From NCBI RefSeq assembly GCF_019668485.1, contig NZ_AP024619.1, forward strand, positions 2,082,001 to 2,146,000: a stretch of DNA of 64,000 nt, given 5' to 3'. Below the pieces are notes generated by a model that saw only the letters and a list, made by a program, of their open reading frames with translations, searched no databases and was not told the DNA's origin. This stretch comes from Gelria sp. Kuro-4 (lineage in GTDB: Bacteria > Bacillota > DTU030 > DUMP01). The number at the start of each line of letters is the position of its first letter. The first letter of the stretch is position 1. The translations under genes and the position numbers were made by a program. Below, piece by piece: positions 16,616 to 25,292 of the stretch.

Positions 16616-17629
16616 TTAGACTTTTTCCACGGATACAGCGTGGGCAATGCACGGTATGGATTCACCCTGCTGGTAAGAGGTGGGGCTGAGCAGCGCCCCG
16701 GTACTCACCAAAAGCACCTTGCGCCACTTGCCGCTCAGGAGCCCGCTGTAAAAGTAGCCGGAAAAAACCGCTCCCGAACAGGCGCACCCGCTCCCGCCGG
16801 CGTGCACATCCTGGTCCGGCCGGAAGATCAGCACCCCACAATCGGTATAATTGCGGCTGAGGTCATAGCCTGCTTCCGCCAGCATGTCCTCCGCCAGGGC
16901 CTTGCCCACGCTCCCCAGGTCGCCGGTGGCGATGACATCGTAATAATCCGGGGAGCGTCCCGTGTCCACAAAGTGCTGCTTGATGGTGGCCACCGCCGCA
17001 GGCGCCATGGCGGAACCCATATCGTTCACATCTTTGATACCCATGTCCACCACCTTGCCCGCTGTGGCACAGGTGAGGGCGGCACCGGAACCGCTTTCCC
17101 CGATGACGGCCGCCGCTGCTCCTGTTACCGTCCACTGCGCCGTGGGCTTGCGCTGTACCCCCAGCTCGGTGGGGAAGCGGTACTGCCGCTCTGCCGTCTG
17201 GTAATGCGAAGAAGCAGTGACCAGCGTCCGCGCGGCAAAGCCGCCGTCCAGGGTGATGCCAGCCAGGGAAAGGGCTTCGGCGAAGGTGGAGCAGGCTCCA
17301 AAGAGGCCGTAAAAAGGGACCGGTACGTCACGGGCGGCGAAGTTGGAGGCGATAATCTGGTTTAATAGATCGCCGCCGAACATGAAATCCAAATCGCCGT
17401 AAGCGAGGTTTGCCTTCTTGAGCGCCAACCCGATGGCGCTCTGCACCATTTTCGACTCGGCCTTTTCCCAGCTCTTCTCACCGAAAATCGGGTCGGTAAC
17501 CACCTGGTCAAAGTACCCGCCCAACGGGCCTTCGCCTTCTTTTTTGCCGACCACGCTCGCCGCACTGAGAATGGGCAGCGGCCGGCTGAAGAGAAAGGTC
17601 TGCTGGCCCACCTTTTTGCTCTGTGCCAC
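16616..17629 (-). CDS. spoVAD: stage V sporulation protein AD
   Basis: Thiolase-fold protein that binds dipicolinic acid as part of the SpoVA machinery. The GTG at 17629 has a GGAGG site 7 bases upstream and gives the family start AQSKKVGQQTF; the frame could run to a TTG at 17659. FGACSTFAEAL near residue 110 holds the cysteine equivalent to the thiolase site, and GSGCACSG near 285 and the FRPDQDVH stretch before it are conserved. Length 337 residues is normal. Confidence 0.95.
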   Translation of the reverse strand: MAQSKKVGQQTFLFSRPLPILSAASVVGKKEGEGPLGGYFDQVVTDPIFGEKSWEKAESKMVQSAIGLALKKANLAYGDLDFMFGGDLLNQIIASNFAARDVPVPFYGLFGACSTFAEALSLAGITLDGGFAARTLVTASSHYQTAERQYRFPTELGVQRKPTAQWTVTGAAAAVIGESGSGAALTCATAGKVVDMGIKDVNDMGSAMAPAAVATIKQHFVDTGRSPDYYDVIATGDLGSVGKALAEDMLAEAGYDLSRNYTDCGVLIFRPDQDVHAGGSGCACSGAVFSGYFYSGLLSGKWRKVLLVSTGALLSPTSYQQGESIPCIAHAVSVEKV

Positions 17630-17640
17630 ACCCGTGCCTC

Positions 17641-18096
17641 CTAGAGCTTTGTCAACCAATAGATAAGGCCGACCAGTACGGCTGTTACCGTTCCATAGAC
17701 TAGAACCGGCCCGGCCACCACAAACATGCGGGCGCCGACCCCCAGGATAAAGCCCTCCCGCTTGAACTCCATCGCCGGCGAGACGATGGAGTTGGCAAAG
17801 CCGGTGATGGGAACCACCGATCCGGCGCCGGCAAACTTGCCGAGTTCGTCATACCAGCCCAGGCCGGTAAAGAAGGCCCCTAAGAAAACCATAACGCTGG
17901 CCGTGGGGCCAGCGGCTTCTTTCGCCGACATGCCCAGGGACTGAAAGAAGGTGAGCACCGCCTGCCCGAGAACGCAGATGAGGCCGCCTACCACAAAAGC
18001 CAGAACCGTGTTTCGGAGAACCGGTGGCTGGGGCTTTTTTTGTTGCACCCGCCAGTAGTAGAGTTTTTTGTCGAGGTTGGGAGCTTGCGCCGTCAC
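17641..18096 (-). CDS. spoVAC: stage V sporulation protein AC
   Basis: Membrane subunit of the spore dipicolinate channel; SpoVAC of Bacillus acts as a mechanosensitive channel. 151 residues with four hydrophobic stretches, and the paralogous motif GAGSVVPITGFANSIVSP near residue 91 that it shares with SpoVAE. GTG start behind GGAGGTGAGACG. First gene of the operon, preceded by a SigF/SigG-like promoter. Confidence 0.95.
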   Translation of the reverse strand: MTAQAPNLDKKLYYWRVQQKKPQPPVLRNTVLAFVVGGLICVLGQAVLTFFQSLGMSAKEAAGPTASVMVFLGAFFTGLGWYDELGKFAGAGSVVPITGFANSIVSPAMEFKREGFILGVGARMFVVAGPVLVYGTVTAVLVGLIYWLTKL

Positions 18097-18121
18097 CGTC
18101 TCACCTCCGCCAAGCTGCCTC

Positions 18122-18151
18122 TATTTTTTCTGGATTCCTGGAACCTTATGC
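18122..18151 (-). promoter_or_regulatory. SigF/SigG-like forespore promoter of spoVAC
   Basis: On the minus strand GCATA is followed after 15 bases by AGAAAAAATA, close to the SigF/SigG patterns (GYATA ... GGnAAnAnTA). It lies 26 bases before the spoVAC start. The spoVA operon is SigG-dependent in Bacillus, which supports the reading. The -10 match is partial. Confidence 0.5.
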
Positions 18152-18253
18152 CTCTTTTTCCATTGTTTTTTTCCGTGGCCGGATCTACTTCGTCTGCAAG
18201 CGGCGAGCTTTGCCGCCTCCTGCCGGCGTAAGGCCGCCGGGCAGAGTCAGAAA

Positions 18254-18277
18254 GGAGAGCACCGCGGGGTGCCCTCC
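18254..18277 (-). terminator. probable terminator after the dodecin gene
   Basis: A ten-pair GC-rich hairpin (GGAGGGCACC against GGTGCTCTCC) with only TTTC after it, immediately beyond the dodecin stop. The T-run is weak. Confidence 0.5.
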
Positions 18278-18487
18278 TCATTCGGTCCCGTCCACGGGAA
18301 AGGCGATCTTGCAGTTGGCCTTGTACTCCACAACGTCGCCATTTTGCACGTTGGCGGTAAGGTTGTAGATTTCCACGCCCGAGATGTTGCGGACGGTCTT
18401 GGAAGCTTGCTTTACGGCATCGCGAACCGCCCCGTCCCAGCTATCCTTCGACTCGCCCACCACTTCTATCACCTTGACGACTGTCAC
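18278..18487 (-). CDS. dodecin family flavin-binding protein
   Basis: Dodecins form hollow dodecamers that store flavin or CoA-type ligands. The 69 residues show the family pattern: VVKVIEVVGES at 3-13, a helix with SWDGAVRDAVKQAS, then strands with GVEIYNLTANVQNG and EYKANCKIAF. The GTG start at 18487 has a GGAGGTACGCCG site. It stands between the sigF operon terminator and the spoVA promoter as its own short unit. Confidence 0.93.
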   Translation of the reverse strand: MTVVKVIEVVGESKDSWDGAVRDAVKQASKTVRNISGVEIYNLTANVQNGDVVEYKANCKIAFPVDGTE

Positions 18488-18573
18488 CGGCGTACCTCCT
18501 TCACTTTTGCTCGTGCCTGGGCGTAGCGCCCCTCAGCCAACACTAGTATGGCTTCCCCCTGAAAAAACCATAC

Positions 18574-18595
18574 AAAAAAGCGGGTCCTTACCCGC
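18574..18595 (-). terminator. intrinsic terminator of spoIIA-sigF
   Basis: GCGGGT-AAGG-ACCCGC followed by six T on the minus strand. The stem overlaps the last sense codons and stop of sigF. Confidence 0.85.
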
Positions 18596-19355
18596 CGGCC
18601 ATCAACCGCTTTATTTTCAGCAGCACCTGTTTTTCCAGGCGCGAGATCTGGACCTGTGAAAGCCCCAGCTCGGCCGCCACCTCCGCCTGGGTTTTGTCGG
18701 CGTAAAAGCGTTCCTGGATGATGAACCTTTCGCGCGGGGTCAACTTTTCCAGCACCTGGCCAAGGAGCACGTGCTCCAGGATTTCCTCGCCCTCTTCCTC
18801 CCCCAGTTGGTCCTCCACGTTGATGGCTGCTCCCTCGTCCTGGTAGATGGGGTCGGAAAGCGAGGCAGGTGCCTGGGTAGCCTCCAACGCGGCCACCAGC
18901 TCTTCCGCTGGTACTCCCACCTCGGCCGCCAGCTCGCTCAAGGTCGGTTCCCGCCCCAAACGTTGCCCGAGAGCGCCGGCGGCCCGCCGGGCGCGCAGTG
19001 CCGTCTCTTTAAGGGAGCGGCTGACCCGGACGGGATTGTCGTCGCGCAGAAAGCGGCGGATCTCGCCCACAATCATCGGAACGGCGTAGGTGGAAAACTG
19101 CACCCCGTAGCCGAGGTCAAATTTGTCGACGGCCTTCATCAAGCCGATGGTGCCGACTTGAAAAAGATCTTCAAATTCGTACCCGCGGCCGCAGAAACGC
19201 CGCGCAATCCCCACCACCAGGCGCAGATTGTCCTGAATCAACTTCTCGCGGGCAGCGCGGTCTCCCGCCTGGGCCCGCCGTACCAGGCCGGCTACCTTCT
19301 CCGGGTCTTCCACCGTTCGCTCCGGCAGGTCCAGGTTGACGTAGCGCTCAGTCAT
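18588..19355 (-). CDS. sigF: RNA polymerase sigma-F factor
   Basis: Forespore-specific sigma factor. Region 2 has FEDLFQVGTIGLMKAVDKFD near residues 61-80 and the helix-turn-helix of region 4 has TQAEVAAELGLSQVQISRLE near 222-241. 255 residues is typical. It overlaps the end of spoIIAB by 8 bases. Activity should be held by SpoIIAB until the asymmetric septum forms. Confidence 0.97.
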   Translation of the reverse strand: MTERYVNLDLPERTVEDPEKVAGLVRRAQAGDRAAREKLIQDNLRLVVGIARRFCGRGYEFEDLFQVGTIGLMKAVDKFDLGYGVQFSTYAVPMIVGEIRRFLRDDNPVRVSRSLKETALRARRAAGALGQRLGREPTLSELAAEVGVPAEELVAALEATQAPASLSDPIYQDEGAAINVEDQLGEEEGEEILEHVLLGQVLEKLTPRERFIIQERFYADKTQAEVAAELGLSQVQISRLEKQVLLKIKRLMAGG

Positions 19356-19782
19356 CCTGCCCGCCCCTCCGCTCGCCCAGGGTTTTTTCCATGTGCACGC
19401 AGGTTCCCCGGCTGGAGTTCACCTCTACCCGGTCCATGCAGGCCTCTATCAGGGAGAGCCCGATGCCCATCCGCTCCCCCGGCCGCGTGCTGCCGCCGAA
19501 GCGCCGCGCCGCACCGATGTCCGCAATGCCCCTCCCCTCGTCCGCCACCTCAATGATCACCCTTCGCCCCGCCAGGCGCACCGCGATGCGCACCGGCCCT
19601 TCGCCCTCGGGGTAGGCATGTACCACGGCGTTGGTGACCGCCTCGGAGACCGCCGTACTGATGTCGGCCAGCTCCGGCAGCGTCGGGTCCAGCTGGCTGG
19701 CGAAGGCCGCCACGGTGGCGCGGGCAAAGGCTACGTTTTCCGGCCGGCTGGGGAACTCCAGGCGCATTTCGTTCTCCTTCAC
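19348..19782 (-). CDS. spoIIAB: anti-sigma F factor and serine kinase
   Basis: Binds and inhibits SigF, and phosphorylates SpoIIAA. GHKL ATPase motifs: EAVTNAVVHAY near residue 47 (N box), ADEGRGI near 79 (G1) and GIGLSLI near 106 (G2). GTG start at 19782 gives MKENEMRLEF, as in Bacillus; the internal ATG five codons later has a better AAGGAG site and may be the real start. Confidence 0.96.
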   Translation of the reverse strand: MKENEMRLEFPSRPENVAFARATVAAFASQLDPTLPELADISTAVSEAVTNAVVHAYPEGEGPVRIAVRLAGRRVIIEVADEGRGIADIGAARRFGGSTRPGERMGIGLSLIEACMDRVEVNSSRGTCVHMEKTLGERRGGQDD

Positions 19783-19783
19783 G

Positions 19784-20128
19784 TCACTTCTCCCTCCCTA
19801 CGCGCTCCAGAGCCTCTTTTACCGTGGCTGTCACCGGCATAATCTTGGCCAGGCCGGAAAGCTCCAGCACGCGCTTGACTTGGGACCGCGCACCGGCCAC
19901 AGCCACCGCTCCGCCCCGCTCCATAAACCAGCGGTAGCGGCCCAGTAAGAAACCTAAACCGGAGCTGTCCATGAACGTAACCCGGCTTACGTCCAAAACC
20001 AGTCCTTTGATGCCCGGTGTGAGAGCAGCTTCCAGCTGCGCCCGGGCCCACGGGACGGTCGCCACGTCCAGCTCACCGTTCAGCGCAGCGATGAGACAAC
20101 TCTCTTTCTGCGTCAGCGCTACCTCCAC
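19784..20128 (-). CDS. spoIIAA: anti-sigma F factor antagonist
   Basis: STAS-domain protein that releases SigF by binding SpoIIAB when unphosphorylated. The phosphorylation site is Ser56 in MDSSGLGF (53-60). 114 residues. GTG start behind GGGAGGGAGAAAC. First gene of the spoIIA operon, with a SigH-like promoter 55 bases upstream. Confidence 0.96.
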   Translation of the reverse strand: MEVALTQKESCLIAALNGELDVATVPWARAQLEAALTPGIKGLVLDVSRVTFMDSSGLGFLLGRYRWFMERGGAVAVAGARSQVKRVLELSGLAKIMPVTATVKEALERVGREK

Positions 20129-20182
20129 GTTTCTCCCTCCCTAGGTCTGGAACTTCTCTCAGTATTTACCATATGACTTTTC

Positions 20183-20212
20183 ATATTCGCCCTGAAAGCT
20201 TCCTTTCCCTGC
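20183..20212 (-). promoter_or_regulatory. SigH-like promoter of the spoIIA operon
   Basis: GCAGGGAAA, 12 bases, GGCGAATAT on the minus strand. The -10 element fits the SigH pattern RnnGAATww fully and the -35 element RnAGGAwww with one mismatch. It lies between dacF and spoIIAA, where SigH/Spo0A control is known in Bacillus. Confidence 0.55.
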
Positions 20213-20285
20213 CCGCAGGGCAAAAAAGAAAAAATATAGGGCGCAAGGCTGCCGCCCTGGCCCTAGTTGCGCCGCTGTTCCTCAC

Positions 20286-21461
20286 TTACGGGGCACCCTT
20301 GAACCAGCCCTGGAGAACCCGGGTGAACAGGCCGTTCCAGCCCAGCACTTCCACATCCGCGGCCGTAACGAGCTCCACCTCGCCGGCCGGTTTGCCGTCC
20401 TTAAAGGCCACCAAACGGCCGCAAGGCGTCCCCTTGGCTACTGGAGCTTTGGCCTGCTCCATATCGATCCTCAGTTCGTAGCTCACCTTGTCTTCCTCGC
20501 CCTTGGGAACGGTGACGCCCAGGTCGCGGGCGCACACCAGTTCCACCTGGCGCGCGGTCCCGCGCAGCACCGGGAGGGTCGCCTTTACTTCCCCCGCTTT
20601 GGCCACCGGCAGCGAAGTGTAGTTGGCAAAACCGTAATTGAGGAGTTTAATGGCTTCTTGGAAGTGACTGCGTGGCACCGGGCAGCCCAGGACCACACTC
20701 ACCAGGCGGAAGCCGTTCTTTCTGCCGGTGGCGGAGAGGCAGTACCCGGCCTTTTCGGTCCAACCGGTTTTCAGCCCGTCCACCACGTCTTCGTACCAGG
20801 CCAGAAGCTTGTTGGTGTTCCAGAGGATGAGCGGCGGGTTCTCCCGGTAACGGTACTCGTAAATGGAGGTATACTTCAAAAGCTGTGGGTGCTTCACCGC
20901 CTCCCGCGACATAACGGCCACGTCGTAGGCCGAGGTGTAGTGATTCTCCGCCGGCATACCATGGCAGTTGACAAAGTTGGTATCCTTCATCCCCAGTTCG
21001 CGGGCCCGCTGGTTCATCAGCTCCACAAACTTGGCCTCGCTGCCGGCGATGTGTTCGGCCAGGGCGATGCAGGCATCGTTGCCCGACCCTACGGCAACGC
21101 CGATGAGCAGCTCCTCCACGCTGCGCTTTTCACCCTGCTCCAAAAAGACCACCGAACCATCGGTATCGCTTTGTGCCCGTGCGTTCTCGGAGGTGATCAC
21201 CTTGTCATCGAGCCTGATGCGCCCTTCTTCCACCGCCTCCATGGTAAGGAGCAGGGTCATGATCTTGGTGATGCTGGCCGGCTCCCGCCTTTCATGCGGG
21301 TTCTTGCTGAACAACACCTCCCCGGTGGCCGGGTCCATGAGCACGGCGCTCACCGCGCTGGTCTCAAGCTCCTGGGCGCGGGCCGGCCCGGACGGCAGGG
21401 TCAGGGCGAGCAGGAGGACCAACAGCCCGGCCCCGACCCGGGTTAGTCTCTTTTTCCCCAT
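20286..21461 (-). CDS. dacF: D-alanyl-D-alanine carboxypeptidase, DacF-like
   Basis: Penicillin-binding protein that trims the stem peptide, in spore formers often acting on spore peptidoglycan. Signal peptide at residues 1-29 (cleavage after PARA). Catalytic motifs: Ser63-x-x-Lys66 in SITK, SGN at 127-129 and KTG at 232-234. A C-terminal beta domain (PBP5 family) follows. Upstream of spoIIA as in Bacillus, with its own forespore-like promoter. Confidence 0.94.
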   Translation of the reverse strand: MGKKRLTRVGAGLLVLLLALTLPSGPARAQELETSAVSAVLMDPATGEVLFSKNPHERREPASITKIMTLLLTMEAVEEGRIRLDDKVITSENARAQSDTDGSVVFLEQGEKRSVEELLIGVAVGSGNDACIALAEHIAGSEAKFVELMNQRARELGMKDTNFVNCHGMPAENHYTSAYDVAVMSREAVKHPQLLKYTSIYEYRYRENPPLILWNTNKLLAWYEDVVDGLKTGWTEKAGYCLSATGRKNGFRLVSVVLGCPVPRSHFQEAIKLLNYGFANYTSLPVAKAGEVKATLPVLRGTARQVELVCARDLGVTVPKGEEDKVSYELRIDMEQAKAPVAKGTPCGRLVAFKDGKPAGEVELVTAADVEVLGWNGLFTRVLQGWFKGAP

Positions 21462-21494
21462 CCTGGATCTCCCTTCCTTTTGCTTTGTCGGGGC

Positions 21495-21524
21495 TAGCTT
21501 ATCCAGGATGCGGCAAAACCATGC
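21495..21524 (-). promoter_or_regulatory. possible SigF/SigG promoter of dacF
   Basis: GCATG, 15 bases, GGATAAGCTA on the minus strand, 34 bases before the dacF start. The pattern agrees with forespore promoters at most positions; dacF is SigF-dependent in Bacillus. Confidence 0.4.
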
Positions 21525-21539
21525 GCTCCAGGCTTGACG

Positions 21540-22367
21540 CTACGGGAGTCGCGCCAGGGTACCCCTAAGCAGCCTGGCCAGCCGCGGGCCGCTGGCCGCC
21601 GCCACCTCAAGAACAGCGCCGTGCTGGGCCACTTCTTCGGCGTGCCCGCGGGCGCTGTTGGTTATCACCGAGACGGCCAGCACCCTAAGGCCGGCGTGCC
21701 CGGCCACAATCACCTCCGGGACGGTGGACATGCCCACGGCGTCCGCGCCCAGCCGGGCGAAGGCCCGAAGTTCCGCCGGGGTCTCAAAACTAGGTCCGGT
21801 AACGCCGATGTAGACTCCTTCTTTTAGTTCCAGGCCCTCTGCACGCGCCACCTGGCGCGCGAGGGTGCACAGTTCAGGCGCATAGGGCGGGGTCAGTGAA
21901 GGAAAACGCGGCCCGAGCTCGGGATCGTTGGGCCCGATGAGTGGGTTGGTGCCCATAAAGTTGATGTGATCCGTGATCAGCATCAGGTCGCCGGGACTAA
22001 GCCTTGGGTTGATGCCGCCGGCGGCGTTGGTCACCACAAGCACCCCGGCGCCCAGCGCCCGCAGCACGCGCACCGGGAAGGTGATCTCCTCCAGGGTGTA
22101 GCCTTCGTAGTAGTGGAACCGCCCTTGAAAGATGACCACCTCCCGCCCGGCCCACCGGCCCAGGATCAGCCGGCCGGCATGCCCCTCCACCGTTGAAAGC
22201 GGAAAATGCGGGATGTCGCGGTACGCAAGCGTGAGAGGATCCTCGACCTCCTCGGCGACGCCGCCCAGGCCGCTCCCCAGGATGAGCCCGGCGCGCGGCG
22301 CGAGCGGCCGTAATCCCTGTAAAAACCGCGCCGCTTCCTGCACTCTGGCTTTCAGTGTTAAAGCCAT
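21540..22367 (-). CDS. punA: purine-nucleoside phosphorylase
   Basis: Phosphorolysis of guanosine and inosine to base and ribose-1-phosphate. GSGLGG at 32-37, VTNAAGGINP near residue 112 and TGPSFETPAE near 187 are trimeric PNP signatures, and VITNSARG near 238 carries the purine-binding Asn. 275 residues. Follows deoB by 24 bases; the product ribose-1-phosphate is the DeoB substrate. Confidence 0.95.
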   Translation of the reverse strand: MALTLKARVQEAARFLQGLRPLAPRAGLILGSGLGGVAEEVEDPLTLAYRDIPHFPLSTVEGHAGRLILGRWAGREVVIFQGRFHYYEGYTLEEITFPVRVLRALGAGVLVVTNAAGGINPRLSPGDLMLITDHINFMGTNPLIGPNDPELGPRFPSLTPPYAPELCTLARQVARAEGLELKEGVYIGVTGPSFETPAELRAFARLGADAVGMSTVPEVIVAGHAGLRVLAVSVITNSARGHAEEVAQHGAVLEVAAASGPRLARLLRGTLARLP

Positions 22368-22391
22368 CCTTTCAGCTCCTTTCCATCGTCT

Positions 22392-23567
22392 TCACTGTAG
22401 CGCCGGCCAAAAACTGGTGCCCGGTCCTTCCCAGGCCAGCCCCAGTATGTCCGCCACCGTCGCCCCCAGGTCGGCAAAGGTAGTGCGCGTCCCCAGCGAC
22501 ACCGCCCGGACCGTTCGGCCGTACGCCAGTAGCGGTACGTACTCCCGCGAGTGGTCGGTGCTCGGCGTGGTGGGATCGCAGCCGTGGTCCGCCGTCAAGA
22601 AAAACACGTCCTCTTGTCCCAGGGCTGCCAGGACCCTCCCCAGGCCCCGGTCCATCTCCTCCAGCGCCCGCGCGTAGCCCGCGGCATCGTTGCGGTGGCC
22701 GTAGAGCATGTCGAAGTCCACCAGGTTGGTAAAGACGAGGTCCCACGTCCCCTCCTCCAGCGCCGCCCGGGTGGCCGCCAGGCCGGCGGCATTGCCGGCG
22801 GTGTGCCGGCACTCGGTAAGTCCCCGCCCGGCGAAGATATCGCCTATCTTGCCGACGCCCAGCACGCGCCGGCCGGCGGCCAGCGCCTGGTCCAGTACGG
22901 TGGGAGCGGGAGGCGGCAGGGAAAAGTCACGCCGGTCGGCGGTGCGGCGAAAGCTCCCCGGTCGGCCTACGAAGGGGCGGGCGATCACCCGCGCCACCGC
23001 GTCTGCGCCCGTGAGCAGCCGGCGGGCGACGGCGCAGATGTGGTACAGTTCCTCCGGCGGTATCACTTCTTCGTGCGCGGCCACCTGAAAGACGCTGTCG
23101 GCGGAAGTGTACACGATGGGCCAACCGGTGGCCAGGTGCTCCGCTCCCAACTCTTCGATGATCGCCGTGCCGGAAGCCGGCTTGTTGCCTAAAGTCCGAC
23201 GGCCGATGGCCTTCTCAAAGCGGGCAATCAGAGCGGGCGGAAAGCCCTGCGGGTAGACTGGAAAGGGACGCGGCAGGATGATACCCATAAGCTCCCAGTG
23301 CCCCGTGGTGGTATCCTTGCCCGCCGACTGCTCGGCCAGGCGTCCGAACGCCGCCAGCGGCTCCCGGGCCGGGGGCACGCCCTGGAGCGGCAGGATGTTG
23401 CCCAGGCCAAGGCGCTGAAGAAGCGGCAGCTTTAAACCGCCCGCCGCCTGCGCCACATGCCCCAGGGTATTGCTCGCTTCGTCGCCGTAGGCGCCGGCGT
23501 CCGGCAGCGCGCCGGCCCCTGCACTGTCGGCCACTACCACCACAACGCGTCTTAACAGCTGGCTCAC
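22392..23567 (-). CDS. deoB: phosphopentomutase
   Basis: Interconverts ribose-1-phosphate and ribose-5-phosphate, a metal-dependent member of the alkaline phosphatase superfamily. [16 protein letters not shown] near residues 14-29 and [18 protein letters not shown] near 328 give the metal ligands. 391 residues, normal. GTG start overlaps the xerD stop (GTGA). Confidence 0.96.
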   Translation of the reverse strand: MSQLLRRVVVVVADSAGAGALPDAGAYGDEASNTLGHVAQAAGGLKLPLLQRLGLGNILPLQGVPPAREPLAAFGRLAEQSAGKDTTTGHWELMGIILPRPFPVYPQGFPPALIARFEKAIGRRTLGNKPASGTAIIEELGAEHLATGWPIVYTSADSVFQVAAHEEVIPPEELYHICAVARRLLTGADAVARVIARPFVGRPGSFRRTADRRDFSLPPPAPTVLDQALAAGRRVLGVGKIGDIFAGRGLTECRHTAGNAAGLAATRAALEEGTWDLVFTNLVDFDMLYGHRNDAAGYARALEEMDRGLGRVLAALGQEDVFFLTADHGCDPTTPSTDHSREYVPLLAYGRTVRAVSLGTRTTFADLGATVADILGLAWEGPGTSFWPALQ

Positions 23568-24493
23568 TCCCTTTCTCCACCGGGCCGCCCGTGCGGGTGG
23601 CAGCGTTGGTAAACCTCCAAGAGGTGTTGCGGCGTAACCTGGGTGTAAATCTGGGTGGTGGTGATGTCGGCATGCCCCAAAAGTTCCTGCACCGTGCGCA
23701 GGTCGGCATTATTTTCGAGCAGGTGCGTGGCAAAAGAATGGCGCAGGGTGTGCGGGCTGGTCGCCGGCGGCAACTCCACGGCGCGGGTGTACTTCTTGAG
23801 GATCTGCCAGAACCCCTGGCGCGTAAGGCGCCGGCCCCGCTGGTTAAGAAAGAGCGCCTGGTCGCGGCGGTGCCTAAGAAGCTGGGACCGGCCGCCGTCG
23901 AGGTAGGCCAAAAGGGCCTGAGCCGCTTTTTCGCCCACCGGGACAATCCTTTCTTTGCTCCCTTTTCCTTGGCAGCGCACGTAGCGCTCGGCCAAGTGCA
24001 GGTCTTTAAGCTCCAGCTTCACCAGTTCGGAAACCCGCAGCCCACAGGCGTACATAAGCTCCAGCATCGCCCGGTCCCGGAGCTGCGCTGGGGCTCGGCC
24101 CTGGACCGCATCCAGCAGCTCGCCAACCTGTTCCTGACTGAGGGTCCGGGGCAGGCGCAGGCTCTGGCGCGGCCGCAGCAAATCCCGGGCTGGATTATCG
24201 GCCCGGCGGCCTTCTTCCTGCAGGAAGCGATAAAACGTGCGCAGGGCGGCCTCACTGCGGGCAATGCTGGCGGGGCTTAAGCCCGAGCGCGCCAGCGCAT
24301 GGACATAGGCCGTGAGCTCTGCCGGCGCTGCCGCCCGGAGGGATTGGCCGTGCGCGCCAAGGTAAGCCGCCAGCTTTTCCAAGTCCCGGCGGTAGCCGGC
24401 CACAGTGTTGGCCGCCAGGCCCCGTTCCACCCGAAGATAAGCGAGGAAGTCCGTAAGGACCGCCCGGTCCTGTTCCTCCTCTCCCCCCTGCAA
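23564..24493 (-). CDS. xerD: site-specific tyrosine recombinase XerD
   Basis: Resolves chromosome dimers at dif with XerC. SAM-like N-terminal domain (residues 15-95) and catalytic domain with Arg in [20 protein letters not shown] (His-x-x-Arg) and the nucleophile Tyr in [12 protein letters not shown] at 24493 is chosen for its AGGAGGGAGG site; a GTG at 24511 is possible. Start of the xerD-deoB-punA unit, the same order as in Bacillus. Confidence 0.94.
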   Translation of the reverse strand: MQGGEEEQDRAVLTDFLAYLRVERGLAANTVAGYRRDLEKLAAYLGAHGQSLRAAAPAELTAYVHALARSGLSPASIARSEAALRTFYRFLQEEGRRADNPARDLLRPRQSLRLPRTLSQEQVGELLDAVQGRAPAQLRDRAMLELMYACGLRVSELVKLELKDLHLAERYVRCQGKGSKERIVPVGEKAAQALLAYLDGGRSQLLRHRRDQALFLNQRGRRLTRQGFWQILKKYTRAVELPPATSPHTLRHSFATHLLENNADLRTVQELLGHADITTTQIYTQVTPQHLLEVYQRCHPHGRPGGERE

Positions 24494-24598
24494 GGGCCTC
24501 CCTCCTCTCACTCGGTTCTACCCTGCGAAAGGTGTTGTGCCGGCTTGTCCACCTTCAGCGCCAAGAAACTGCCCTCCGCTTACCTGGGCCGGACTCTT

Positions 24599-25237
24599 CT
24601 ACAGAAACCAGTTCGTGGTGGCGCGCAGGAAGACGGGCGTGATGTAAGCTTCGATCGCTCCGGCTACGGCCACCGCCAAGGCGGCGGCCGCCAGAAAAAA
24701 CGCATAGCTGAGCAACGGCACCGGCGCCGGTGCGCGGCGGTTAAGAAAGCGCTGCCGCAGAACAAACAACGCAAAGCAGACAGCGCCCGCTCCCACCAGG
24801 AGAACGGCCGGCACCGTGAGCAGGCTCTGGGGGAGCACCGCCGCCGCCGCCACCACAAGGCCGCGCCAGCTGATTTCATCCACGAGAAAGCCCACCGTAA
24901 AGCCGCCGGCGAAGCCCTTGGTGAAGAGTAGAATGAGGGCGAGCGGCAGTCCGATCACCGTCAGGCCGCTCAGCCAGATGAGTGCGATGCTCTTTAAGTT
25001 GGCCCAGACCGTCCGGCCGACCAGCTCGCTCCCCGGGATACTCGGTCGCCCGGCGACGTCCTTAAGAAAAAGGTTCAGGTAATCCATAAGTTCCGCCTTT
25101 TGCTCCGTGGGCAGGGCCTTTACCGCCAGCGCCCCAAAGACCACCCCCACGAGGAAAAGCAGGGCCACAAAAAAGTAAACGCCCACGTTTTCCCGCACGT
25201 GCTGGGCCAAATCCTGCTCCAGGCGTAAGCGCAGCAC
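24599..25237 (-). CDS. spoIIM: stage II sporulation protein M
   Basis: Membrane component of the DMP complex (SpoIID, M, P) that drives engulfment. About 212 residues with four to five membrane segments, an N-terminal LEQDLAQHVRENVGVYFFV and LLFTKGFAGGFTVGFL in the middle as in the family. GTG at 25237 behind a G-run is preferred; an ATG at 25270 lies upstream of the AAAGGAGG site and is less likely. Confidence 0.92.
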   Translation of the reverse strand: MLRLRLEQDLAQHVRENVGVYFFVALLFLVGVVFGALAVKALPTEQKAELMDYLNLFLKDVAGRPSIPGSELVGRTVWANLKSIALIWLSGLTVIGLPLALILLFTKGFAGGFTVGFLVDEISWRGLVVAAAAVLPQSLLTVPAVLLVGAGAVCFALFVLRQRFLNRRAPAPVPLLSYAFFLAAAALAVAVAGAIEAYITPVFLRATTNWFL

Positions 25238-25292
25238 GCAAACCCCCCCCCTTGACCAGCCTCCTTTCATGCTTATGCAGCGCCGGCAGGTG

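Noticed and set aside
18254-18277. A CACCGCGGGGTGCC stretch that recalls a T-box
   Set aside because: It is one arm of the hairpin behind the dodecin gene, there is no specifier loop, and no aminoacyl-tRNA or amino-acid gene follows.
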